Shown: in pieces, positions 9,278 to 19,962 of the stretch
Layout of the letters: every line of letters begins with the position of its first letter
How positions within the stretch are numbered: the first letter of the stretch is position 1
Assembly (NCBI RefSeq): GCF_003254465.1
Contig: NZ_QDFI01000005.1
Span: 1-64,000 of the forward strand
Reading direction: 5' to 3'
Length of the DNA: 64,000 bases
From: Meridianimarinicoccus zhengii
GTDB taxonomy: Bacteria > Pseudomonadota > Alphaproteobacteria > Rhodobacterales > Rhodobacteraceae
Program-made: the position numbers and the translations under genes
Notes under the pieces: generated by a model
What the model saw: the letters and a program-made list of their open reading frames with translations, nothing else
Told to the model about the DNA's origin: nothing
Database searches by the model: none

Positions 9278-10240
9278 ATGAAGACGCTCATTCGCGCGGC
9301 GGCGCTGGCCGCCTGTGGCGGTACCGTGGCGCTGGCCGACACATGGGACATGCCGACACCCTATGGCGACGCGACCTTCCACACCCAGAACATCGTGCAA
9401 TTCGCACAGGACATCGCGGAGGCGACGGATGGCGGGCTGGACATCATCGTGCATTCGGCCGGGTCGCTCTTTCCCCATGCCGAGATCAAGAACACCGTGC
9501 GGTCGGGGCAGGTACCCATCGGAGAGTTCTTCCTGTCGCGGCTGGTGAACGAAGACGCGGCATACGGTCTGGACAGCCAGCCGTTCCTGGCGACCAGCTA
9601 TGACGACGCGGCGCGGCTGTGGGCGGCCCAGGAACCTGTCATCACCGAGCTGTTGGCGGAGCAGGGGCTCATGCCGCTCTTTTCCGTCGCGTGGCCCGCG
9701 CAGGGGCTTTACACAAACGGCGAGATCGCGACCGTGGCCGACCTGTCGGGCCTGCGCTTTCGCGCCTACAACGCCGCGCTGGAGGAGTTCGCGGCCCTGG
9801 CAGGCGCCGCGCCCGTTCAGGTGGAAGCACCGGACATCCCGCAGGCTTTCGCCACGGGGCAGGTGGAGGCGATGATCACCTCGCCCTCCACCGGTGCGAA
9901 TTCGACCGCCTGGGATTTCGTGACCCATTACGCGCCGATCAACGCGTGGGTGCCGAAGAATATCGTGGTGGTCAACGAACGCGCGTTCCGGCGCCTGCCG
10001 TCCGACGTGCAGGACGCCGTATTGGCAGCCGCCGAAGCGGCCGAGACGCGCGGCTGGGAGATGTCGAAGGCCGAAACCGATGCGCAGACGGCCGTTCTCG
10101 CTGAAAATGGCATGGTCATCTACGAGCCGAGCGCGGAATTGACTGCGGGCCTGCAGGAGATCGGCGCGCAGATGCTGGAAAACTGGCGTGCAGGCGCGTC
10201 GGAACCGGCGCTGGCGATCCTTCAAGCCTATCAGCAGTGA
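9278..10240 (+). CDS. dctP: TRAP transporter substrate-binding protein (DctP family)
   Basis: 320 residues with an N-terminal signal peptide (MKTLIRAAALAACGGTVALA). It is the periplasmic binding protein of a tripartite ATP-independent transporter and delivers an organic acid or similar solute to DctQM. LSGLRFRAYNAALEEF holds the conserved Arg position that usually contacts a substrate carboxylate, and QVEAMITSPSTGANSTAWDF is the characteristic later segment. AGAGGAG precedes the ATG at 9278 and upstream in-frame starts lack a signal sequence. It is the first gene of dctPQM. The substrate cannot be told from sequence. Confidence 0.94.
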   Translation: MKTLIRAAALAACGGTVALADTWDMPTPYGDATFHTQNIVQFAQDIAEATDGGLDIIVHSAGSLFPHAEIKNTVRSGQVPIGEFFLSRLVNEDAAYGLDSQPFLATSYDDAARLWAAQEPVITELLAEQGLMPLFSVAWPAQGLYTNGEIATVADLSGLRFRAYNAALEEFAALAGAAPVQVEAPDIPQAFATGQVEAMITSPSTGANSTAWDFVTHYAPINAWVPKNIVVVNERAFRRLPSDVQDAVLAAAEAAETRGWEMSKAETDAQTAVLAENGMVIYEPSAELTAGLQEIGAQMLENWRAGASEPALAILQAYQQ

Positions 10241-10249
10241 ACCGGGCAT

Positions 10250-10278
10250 GCCACGGGCGGTCCATTGCCGTCCGTGGC
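10250..10278 (+). promoter_or_regulatory. Intercistronic stem-loop between dctP and dctQ
   Basis: Two 12-nt arms (10250-10261 and 10267-10278) pair with two G-U wobbles around a 5-nt loop, 10 bp past the dctP stop and with no T-tract. Such hairpins often protect the binding-protein message from 3' decay, so it is made in excess over the permease. Confidence 0.55.
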
Positions 10279-10325
10279 GCAGGCCCCCGAGGGCCACGGA
10301 CACGCCGCAAGCACATGGTGACGCG

Positions 10326-10850
10326 ATGCGCCGATTTCTCGACAGACTATATCTTTCAGCAGGATGGACCTCGGCCTTCATCATTCTCGGGATGGCCGCC
10401 CTGATCAGCGCGCAGGTCCTGCTGAACTTCGCGACGCGGGTGTTCGGTCTGCCGCTACCGTCCACGATCCCGTCCTATGCCGATTTCTCGGGTTTCATGC
10501 TCGCGGCGGCGACCTTTCTGGCCATGCCCTATACGTTGCGGTCCGGTGGCCATATCCGCGTGTCGCTCGTGACCGCGCGGCTGCCGGTGCGCGTGCAATT
10601 CTGGCTGGAACTGGTCGTGCTTGCCCTGAGCGCGGCCTTTGTCGGGTATGCCTGCTGGTACTGTTCCGCACTCGTGCTCGAGAGCCGCCATTTCAACGAC
10701 GTGTCGAACGGGATCATCCCGATTCCGCTCTGGATCCCGCAATCGGTGATGTCGCTGGGCATGATCCTACTTTGGGTCTCGCTTATCGACAGTCTGGTGC
10801 AGACCTTTGACCGCGGTGCCCCGGTCATCCAGCATGCCGAGGAGGTCTGA
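10326..10850 (+). CDS. dctQ: TRAP transporter small permease (DctQ family)
   Basis: 174 residues with four predicted membrane helices (about 12-33, 47-66, 86-107, 130-155), as in DctQ proteins. It forms the membrane complex with DctM. The ATG at 10326 gives the usual N-terminus MRRFLDRLYLSAG; longer upstream readings overlap the dctP end and are hydrophilic. Its stop codon is directly followed by the dctM start, so the two are translated together. Confidence 0.92.
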   Translation: MRRFLDRLYLSAGWTSAFIILGMAALISAQVLLNFATRVFGLPLPSTIPSYADFSGFMLAAATFLAMPYTLRSGGHIRVSLVTARLPVRVQFWLELVVLALSAAFVGYACWYCSALVLESRHFNDVSNGIIPIPLWIPQSVMSLGMILLWVSLIDSLVQTFDRGAPVIQHAEEV

Positions 10851-12152
10851 ATGTCCGATCCGCTTGTCGGCGTCGTCCTTCTCGGCGTGCTTTTCGCGCT
10901 GCTCGCGTCCGGTGTCTGGATCGCGCTGGCACTGGCAGGGGTGGCCGCTGTCGCGCTGGTGTTCTTCTCCAACGCACCGCTCGGCCTCGTGCTTGCCACC
11001 ACGTTCTGGGGGCATAGTCATTCGTGGTCCCTGGCGGCGCTTCCGCTCTTCATCCTGATGGGGGAAATCCTGCTGCGATCCCGGTTGAGCCGGGACATGT
11101 TCACCGGGCTTGCGCCCTGGCTGGGCGGTCTGCCGGGGCGGCTGCTGCACGTCAACATCCTCGGTTGCGCGATCTTCGCGGCGGTGTCGGGATCATCCGC
11201 CGCGACGGCCGCGACGATCGGCAAGATGTCGATCCCGGAACTGAAATCGCGCGGCTATCCGGAAAGCCTGATCCTCGGCACGCTTGCGGGGTCGGCCACG
11301 CTGGGCCTGCTGATCCCGCCGTCGATCATCCTGATCGTCTATGGCGTGGCGACCGAGCAATCCATCGCGCGGCTGTTCGTGGCGGGGCTCCTGCCGGGTG
11401 CCATGCTGGTGACACTGTTTGCCGCCTATGTCGCGGCGCGGGCCTGGTTGGACCCCGACCTGATCCCGAGAGCGGACATCCGCATGTCGTTCCGTCAACG
11501 GGTGTGGGCGTCGCGCGGGCTGGTGCCCGTGGCGCTGCTGATCGTCGGGGTCATCGGTGCGATCTATACCGGCATCGCGTCGCCCACGGACGCTGCCGCG
11601 CTTGGCGTGCTGCTGTCGATCCTGCTTGCGGTGCTGTCCGGCAGCTTCTCGCTGTCCGATTTCCTCGACGCGCTTCTGTCGGCGGCCCGCACATCCTGCA
11701 TGATCGCCTTCATCCTGTTGGGGGCTGCGTTCCTGGCGGTGGCGATGGGGTTCACGGGCCTGCCGCGCAACCTTGCGTCCTGGATCGCCGAGATGGGGCT
11801 GTCGCCTTACGTCCTGCTGGTCGTGCTGACCTTGTTCTTCATCGTGCTGGGGCTGTTCCTTGACGGCATTTCCGTCGTGGTCCTGACGACATCCATCATC
11901 ATGCCGATGGTGCTGGCGGTGGGCATCGACCCGATCTGGTTCGGCATCTATCTCGTGCTCGTGGTCGAGATGAGCCAGATCACGCCTCCGGTGGGGTTCA
12001 ACCTGTTCGTGATCCAGGGTTTGACCGGAATAGACATCCTGCGCATCGCGCGGGCGGCGCTGCCGTTCTTTTTCCTGCTGTTGCTGGCGGTGCTGCTGAT
12101 CACGGTCTTTCCGGGCATCGTGACCTATCTGCCGTCGGTCATGAGCCGGTAA
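10851..12152 (+). CDS. dctM: TRAP transporter large permease (DctM family)
   Basis: 433 residues, almost entirely membrane helices, the normal length for a separate DctM. Typical segments are LPLFILMGEILLRSRLSRDMF near residue 62, AVSGSSAATAATIGKM near 110, LLIPPSIILIVYG near 145, and EMSQITPPVGFNLFVIQ near 375. It carries out ion-coupled solute uptake with DctQ, fed by DctP. It ends 7 bp from the convergent regulator gene. Confidence 0.96.
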   Translation: MSDPLVGVVLLGVLFALLASGVWIALALAGVAAVALVFFSNAPLGLVLATTFWGHSHSWSLAALPLFILMGEILLRSRLSRDMFTGLAPWLGGLPGRLLHVNILGCAIFAAVSGSSAATAATIGKMSIPELKSRGYPESLILGTLAGSATLGLLIPPSIILIVYGVATEQSIARLFVAGLLPGAMLVTLFAAYVAARAWLDPDLIPRADIRMSFRQRVWASRGLVPVALLIVGVIGAIYTGIASPTDAAALGVLLSILLAVLSGSFSLSDFLDALLSAARTSCMIAFILLGAAFLAVAMGFTGLPRNLASWIAEMGLSPYVLLVVLTLFFIVLGLFLDGISVVVLTTSIIMPMVLAVGIDPIWFGIYLVLVVEMSQITPPVGFNLFVIQGLTGIDILRIARAALPFFFLLLLAVLLITVFPGIVTYLPSVMSR

Positions 12153-12159
12153 CAGACCG

Positions 12160-12675
12160 TCACAGCGACGACGCGGCCCGGCTGGCCTGGTCGTACTGTC
12201 CGGACAAAGCCCGGAGGCTGGCCCCCAGTTCGCGCAACTCGTCGCCCGAGATGTCCATCCGCGACAGACCTTCGAGAAGACATCCGCGCCGGATTTCACG
12301 ATAGACGTCGCATAGCGCAGCGCCGCTGGGCGAGGTGCTGTAAAAGGCTTCCTTGCCACGCTTCTCGGACGTGATGAGACCGGCCTTGCCGAGCTTGCGC
12401 AAGGCATAGTTCACGGTGTGCGTGTCTTCGATGTTGAGCAGAAAGCATATGTCGCTCAAACGCTTGGCGCGTTGCCGGTGGTTGACGTTGTGCAGAACGA
12501 GGATTTCGAGCGGGGTCATTTCCGCGTGACCGGCGGCGGACATGCACTTGACCATCCACCGCGAAAACGCATTGAAGGCGATGATCAGTCCGAACTCGAA
12601 CTCGGAGGTTTCCCATCCTTCGCCTTCGGCTAGGTGCCTTGACGAAACGATACGGCGGCTGCGACTGTTTTCCAT
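12160..12675 (-). CDS. Winged-helix (MarR-like) transcriptional regulator
   Basis: 171 residues. A MarR-type winged helix lies at about 45-125: EMTPLEILVLHNVNHRQRAKRLSDICFLL, the recognition region DTHTVNYALRKLGKAGLI, and the wing SEKRGKEAFYSTSPSG. The C-terminal part (EGLSRMDISGDELRELGASL) is helical and probably forms the dimer. It converges on dctM with a 7-bp gap. It may control the TRAP operon, but this is only inferred from position. Confidence 0.85.
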   Translation of the reverse strand: MENSRSRRIVSSRHLAEGEGWETSEFEFGLIIAFNAFSRWMVKCMSAAGHAEMTPLEILVLHNVNHRQRAKRLSDICFLLNIEDTHTVNYALRKLGKAGLITSEKRGKEAFYSTSPSGAALCDVYREIRRGCLLEGLSRMDISGDELRELGASLRALSGQYDQASRAASSL

Positions 12676-12807
12676 GACAATACGTTAGTGAAACACCGGG
12701 GAATTGTCGAGATATGCAGCGCGGCGTGGCAATGCGCCGTGGAAGTCGATTAAGGTGGTGTAAGCGGAGTTATGGTAAAACTATGCTTCAGCTGGGTGCA
12801 GGAAGAT

Positions 12808-12840
12808 CGTATGAATCGCGTATGACTTCCGTATGACTCC
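12808..12840. repeat. Three tandem 11-bp repeats upstream of the DNA ligase gene
   Basis: CGTATGAATCG, CGTATGACTTC and CGTATGACTCC follow each other with an 11-bp period, about one helical turn. They lie 56-88 bp before the ligase ATG, in the spacer between it and the divergent regulator gene. They may be an operator. Confidence 0.8.
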
Positions 12841-12895
12841 GATACACACTCGGAGGGCATTGGCCCGCCATGTGTCCCTGAGCTAGGTCCACCCC

Positions 12896-14488
12896 ATGGA
12901 CGCCTTCGCCGACCTGTTCCGCGCGCTCGACCAGACGACCCGCACCGCGGCGAAGGTGGCGGCGCTGGCGGCGTATTTCCGTGCGGCGCCGGAACCCGAC
13001 CGGCTGTGGACCATCGCGCTTTTGTCCGGGCGCAGGCCCAGGCGGCTCATCGGCACCGGGCAATTGCGGGACTGGGCTGCGGCGCGGGCGGATGTGCCGC
13101 TGTGGCTTCTGGAGGACTCCTATGCGGTCGCTGGCGATCTGGCCGAGACCATCGCGCTGATCCTGCCGCCCGGCGACGGGCGCGCCACGCCGCCGCTTGC
13201 CAGCGTGCTGGAAGATCTCAGCACGCTCGCCGGTGCCGACGAGGACACACGGCGAAACGCGGTTCTGCGCTACTGGGACAGCTTGCCCGACACGTCGCGG
13301 CTGGTGTTCAACAAGCTCATCACCGGCGGGTTCCGCATGGGTGTGTCGCGCAAGCTGATGACCCGCGCGCTGGCGCAGGCCACGGGGATCGACGAGCCGG
13401 AACTTGCGCACCGGCTGATGGGCGACTGGGACCCGCGGCGCATGACGTTTCGGCGGCTGGTGCTGGACCCGGACCCGGGCGAAGCAGATGCGCGGCCGTA
13501 CCCGTTCTGCCTTGCCTACCAGATCGAAGATGCGCCGGACACGCTTGGTGATCCGGCCGACTGGCTGGCGGAAGACAAGTGGGACGGCATCCGGGGTCAA
13601 CTTATCCGGCGCGGCGGTGGCTGGCACCTTTGGTCGCGGGGCGAGGAACTTTTGACCGACCGCTTCCCGGAACTGGGCGCGAGCCTTGACATGCTGCCGG
13701 ATGGCTGCGTGCTGGACGGCGAGATCCTTGGCTGGCGGGACGGGCGGCCCCTGCCCTTTGCCGATCTGCAAACGCGTATCGGGCGGAAGAACGTGCCGAA
13801 ATCGCTGCTGGCGAAGGCGCCCGTGGCGCTTTTGGCCTATGACCTTCTGGAATGGGGCGGGTGCGACATGCGCGCGCGCCCGCTGGCGGAGCGCCGTGCG
13901 CGGCTGACGGAACTGCTGGCCCCCCTGCCCGACGACGTGCCGCTGCGCCTGTCGCCCGCGGTGCCTTTCGATGACTGGGGCGCGCTGGCTGGCTATCGCC
14001 GGGACGCGCGCGCCCGTGGGTCCGAAGGACTGATGCTGAAGCGGCTGTCTTCGGCCTACCGCGACGGGCGGCGCAAGGGCGACTGGTGGAAATGGAAGCT
14101 CGACCCGATGACGGTGGATGCCGTGATGATCTATGCGCAGGCGGGCCACGGGCGGAGGGCGAACCTGTTCACCGACTATACATTCGCGGTCTGGGACGGC
14201 GAAACGCTTGTCCCCTTCACCAAGGCCTATTCCGGGCTGACCGATGCGGAATTCCGCGAGATCACGACCTGGGTGCGCAAGCACACGCTGGAACGCTTCG
14301 GGCCCGTGCGGCGCGTGCCGCCCGAACTGGTGTTCGAGATCGCCTTCGAAGGGATACAGGACAGCCGTCGCCACAAGTCGGGCATCGCGCTGCGGTTCCC
14401 CCGCATGGTGCGTTGGCGGCGCGATAAACCGGCATCGGAGGCAAACCGGCTGTCTGACCTGCGCGCGCTTCTGGATGCGCGGGGCTGA
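12896..14488 (+). CDS. ATP-dependent DNA ligase (cisplatin damage response type)
   Basis: 530 residues. It seals nicks using ATP through a ligase-AMP intermediate. Order: N-terminal helical domain (about 1-200, with RLVFNKLITGGFRMGVSRKL), adenylation domain with the nucleophile Lys228 in EDKWDGIRGQ (KxDGxR motif), motif DGEILGW near 275, motif SEGLMLKR near 378, WWKWKLDP near 398, and an OB domain (about 410-530). This matches the bacterial LigB/LigC-like family that sits beside a beta-lactamase-fold exonuclease, an Lhr-type helicase and a phosphoesterase in many proteobacteria. None of those is beside it here. A repair role is inferred from the family. Confidence 0.93.
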   Translation: MDAFADLFRALDQTTRTAAKVAALAAYFRAAPEPDRLWTIALLSGRRPRRLIGTGQLRDWAAARADVPLWLLEDSYAVAGDLAETIALILPPGDGRATPPLASVLEDLSTLAGADEDTRRNAVLRYWDSLPDTSRLVFNKLITGGFRMGVSRKLMTRALAQATGIDEPELAHRLMGDWDPRRMTFRRLVLDPDPGEADARPYPFCLAYQIEDAPDTLGDPADWLAEDKWDGIRGQLIRRGGGWHLWSRGEELLTDRFPELGASLDMLPDGCVLDGEILGWRDGRPLPFADLQTRIGRKNVPKSLLAKAPVALLAYDLLEWGGCDMRARPLAERRARLTELLAPLPDDVPLRLSPAVPFDDWGALAGYRRDARARGSEGLMLKRLSSAYRDGRRKGDWWKWKLDPMTVDAVMIYAQAGHGRRANLFTDYTFAVWDGETLVPFTKAYSGLTDAEFREITTWVRKHTLERFGPVRRVPPELVFEIAFEGIQDSRRHKSGIALRFPRMVRWRRDKPASEANRLSDLRALLDARG

Positions 14489-14550
14489 GCCGGGTTGCGG
14501 TTCGGACCGCGCGCGCCCTATGTCTGTGGCAACCAACGAAAGAGGCTTCC

Positions 14551-16374
14551 ATGCGCGACCTACCCCTGCCCGTCCTCGATGCCGCCGCCACGGGGGCCGA
14601 GCGCCGCTTCGGCGATCTGCCCGAATGGGACCTGACCGACCTGTATACGGCCCCGGACTGCCCCGAGATCGACCGCGACCTGACGTGGCTTGAGGGTGAA
14701 TGCGAGGCGTTTGCAGGAGATTACGAGGGCAAGCTCGACCAGCTTGACGCGGCGGGCCTGCTGCGCGCGGTGCAGCGGGACGAGAAGATCGGGCAGATCG
14801 CCGGGCGCATCATGTCCTATGCGGGCTTGCGCTATTACCAGAACACGGTGGACCCGGAACGGGCCAAGTTCATGGCAGACATGCAGGACCGGATCACGGA
14901 TATGACTTCGGTTCTGGTATTCTATGGGCTGGAATTGAACCGGCTGCCGGACGATCATCTGGCCACGCGGCTTGCCGACAACGCTGATCTGGCGCGCTAC
15001 AAGCCGGTCTTCGACCGTCTGCGGGCGATGAAGCCGCACCAGCTGTCGGACGAGCTGGAGAAATTCCTGCACGATCAGTCGGCGGTGGGGGCCGCCGCGT
15101 GGAACCGGCTGTTCGACGAGACCATCGCGGGGCTGGAATTCACCGTCGGCGACGAGGTGCTGAACCTTGAAGGGACGCTCAACCTGTTCAGCGAACAGGA
15201 CCGCACCAAGCGCGAGGCGGCGGCGCGGGAGTTGTCGCGGGTGCTGGGCCAGAACCTGCGGACCTTCGCACGGGTGCACAACACGCTGGCCAAGGACAAG
15301 GAGATCGAGGACCGCTGGCGCAAGATGCCGAGCCCGCAGCACGGGCGGCACCTGGCGAACCATGTGGAGCCGGAGGTCGTGCAGGCGCTGCGCGACGCGG
15401 TGGTCGCGGCCTACCCGAAGCTGTCGCACCGGTATTACGAACTGAAGCGCAAATGGCTGGGGCTTGACGTGCTGGAGGTCTGGGACCGCAACGCGCCCCT
15501 GCCCATGGAAACCGACAAGATCGTCGGCTGGGACGAGGCGCGCAGCACGGTGATGGACGCCTATGCGGCATTCGATCCGAAGATGGCGGAGCTTGCCCAG
15601 CCCTTCTTCGAGCGAGGCTGGATCGACGCGGGCGTGAAGCCGGGCAAGGCGCCGGGCGCCTTCGCGCATCCGACGGTCACGAACGTGCACCCCTACGTCA
15701 TGCTGAACTACATGGGCAAGCCGCGGGACGTGATGACGCTGGCGCATGAGCTGGGGCACGGCGTCCACCAGGTGCTGGCGGCGGACCAGGGGGAATTGCT
15801 GTCGTCGACGCCCCTGACGCTGGCCGAAACGGCGAGCGTATTCGGCGAAATGCTGACCTTCCGCACGCTGCTGGACCGTGCCGGGACGGACGCAGAGCGC
15901 AAGGTACTGCTTGCGGGCAAGGTCGAGGACATGATCAACACGGTCGTGCGGCAGATCGCGTTCTATGATTTCGAATGCAAGCTGCACGCGGCGCGGGCCG
16001 AGGGCGAGTTGACCCCCGACGATATCGGCGCGCTGTGGATGAGCGTGCAGGCCGAAAGCCTCGGCCCGGCGTTCCGGTTCATGGAGGGGTATGAAACCTT
16101 CTGGGCCTATGTCCCGCACTTCGTGCATTCGCCCTTTTACGTCTATGCCTATGCGTTCGGCGACGGGCTGGTGAACGCGCTCTATGCCGCCTACGAGGAC
16201 GCGCCCGACGGTTTTCAGACGAAGTATTTCGACATGCTCCGCGCGGGCGGGTCGAAGCATCACCGCGACCTGCTGGCACCCTTCGGGCTGGACGCGGCGG
16301 ATCCGGCGTTCTGGGACAAGGGGCTTTCGATGATCTCGGGTCTGATCGACGAGCTGGAAGCGATGGAGGCGTGA
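14551..16374 (+). CDS. M3 family oligoendopeptidase F
   Basis: 607 residues, the normal length. It is a cytoplasmic zinc metallopeptidase that degrades short peptides. The N-terminal half is helical (PepF/M3 N-domain); the catalytic domain holds HELGHG (His399, Glu400, His403) with the third zinc-ligand region TLAETASVFGEML about 25 residues later. HKMPSP-like and HPTVTNVHPYVMLNY segments fit the clan. It starts about 60 bp after the ligase gene and could share its transcript. Confidence 0.95.
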   Translation: MRDLPLPVLDAAATGAERRFGDLPEWDLTDLYTAPDCPEIDRDLTWLEGECEAFAGDYEGKLDQLDAAGLLRAVQRDEKIGQIAGRIMSYAGLRYYQNTVDPERAKFMADMQDRITDMTSVLVFYGLELNRLPDDHLATRLADNADLARYKPVFDRLRAMKPHQLSDELEKFLHDQSAVGAAAWNRLFDETIAGLEFTVGDEVLNLEGTLNLFSEQDRTKREAAARELSRVLGQNLRTFARVHNTLAKDKEIEDRWRKMPSPQHGRHLANHVEPEVVQALRDAVVAAYPKLSHRYYELKRKWLGLDVLEVWDRNAPLPMETDKIVGWDEARSTVMDAYAAFDPKMAELAQPFFERGWIDAGVKPGKAPGAFAHPTVTNVHPYVMLNYMGKPRDVMTLAHELGHGVHQVLAADQGELLSSTPLTLAETASVFGEMLTFRTLLDRAGTDAERKVLLAGKVEDMINTVVRQIAFYDFECKLHAARAEGELTPDDIGALWMSVQAESLGPAFRFMEGYETFWAYVPHFVHSPFYVYAYAFGDGLVNALYAAYEDAPDGFQTKYFDMLRAGGSKHHRDLLAPFGLDAADPAFWDKGLSMISGLIDELEAMEA

Positions 16375-16421
16375 CGCGCGGCGGGGTTGCGGAAATCGCG
16401 GGCCAAAGCGGGTTTTGCCGC

Positions 16422-16450
16422 TTGACGCCCGGCGGCGGTTTGCGTAACTC
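16422..16450 (+). promoter_or_regulatory. Probable promoter of tRNA-Met
   Basis: TTGACG (16422-16427), a 17-nt spacer and TAACTC (16445-16450) end 10 bp before the mature tRNA. The spacing and -35 box fit a strong housekeeping promoter. Confidence 0.55.
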
Positions 16451-16460
16451 CGCCCGCACT

Positions 16461-16537
16461 GGCGGAGTAGCTCAGTTGGTTAGAGCAGCGGAATCATAAT
16501 CCGCGTGTCGGGGGTTCAAGTCCCTCCTCCGCTACCA
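16461..16537 (+). tRNA. tRNA-Met (anticodon CAT), CCA encoded
   Basis: 77 nt with acceptor arms GGCGGAG and CTCCGCT (one terminal G-U), a TAGCTCAGTTGGTTAGAGC D-arm, anticodon stem GCGGA/TCCGC around ATCATAA (CAT at 16495-16497), and GGTTCAAGTCC in the T-arm. The G1-U72 pair is not the mismatch of an initiator, so it is an elongator-type tRNA. A CAT anticodon could also be the Ile tRNA modified by TilS, but the body resembles alphaproteobacterial elongator Met. Confidence 0.93.
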
Positions 16538-16953
16538 AGCAACCCCATGATGTAGATTGATGATTTTTCGCCCCTCGAGCCGGGGCGCGCATGTGGCGAC
16601 GTTCAGGGCTACGCGGGGGCTACAGGGACGCGCTGACCTGCCATTGACCTTTCATCCTACGCGCTGAGGCGGGCGATTGCGGTGGTCGGGGTCAGGCAAT
16701 CCAAAGCCGAACGCGGGCGTTGGGCGGTATGATCGGCGGCCCAGACCGCGCGACGCGCTCAGTGCGTTCGGACCCTTTACATGGCAGCCAGTGCCCGCTG
16801 GTGCGAGGAAGCCTGACGGGACTGATCCAGTGGCGCGCGGCATCTCCGTTCCGCCGACCCGCCCAACCGCGCAAGGCGGGGTGGCGGGCGAAGTCGTCAG
16901 GATGCATGGCGCGGCCGACCCCGGGCGGGCGCGTGCCCGCCGGGGTCCGCGGA
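16538..16953. other. Intergenic region between tRNA-Met and uvrA
   Basis: 416 bp. Apart from a large hairpin next to the uvrA stop I see no gene or recognisable element. Frames on both strands are short and lack start signals or motifs. No integrase and no second copy of the tRNA 3' end was seen. Confidence 0.6.
16917..16947 (-). terminator. Large hairpin downstream of uvrA
   Basis: GACCCCGGGCGGGC and GCCCGCCGGGGTC pair along 13 bp with one bulged G around GCGT, 7 bp past the uvrA stop. There is no T-tract, so it may act as an mRNA end or as a partner in Rho-dependent termination. Confidence 0.5.
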
Positions 16954-19842
<2,889 letters not shown>

Positions 19843-19908
19843 GGGCGACTCCCGTTGGGTCAGGCGCAAAGGTAGCGGCGGGCGCGGCGCTCTCCAACCG
19901 AAAATTGC

Positions 19909-19923
19909 GAACGAAAAGTGAAC
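19909..19923 (-). promoter_or_regulatory. LexA (SOS) box of uvrA
   Basis: GAACGAAAAGTGAAC is GAAC-N7-GAAC, which read on the coding strand is GTTC-N7-GTTC. This is the known alphaproteobacterial LexA direct repeat. Its near edge is 67 bp upstream of the uvrA ATG, a place that would overlap a promoter. Confidence 0.85.
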
Positions 19924-19962
19924 GTTTGCGCCGCCGCCGCGAATTCGAGCGGAAAGCTGCTG

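Noticed and set aside
16560-16600. Hairpin CGCCCC/GGGGCG after tRNA-Met as a terminator
   Set aside because: The T-run lies before the stem on the plus strand, not after it, so it does not fit a terminator in either direction.
16461-16953. Prophage or island attachment site at tRNA-Met
   Set aside because: There is no integrase, no phage gene and no second copy of the tRNA 3' end in the window.
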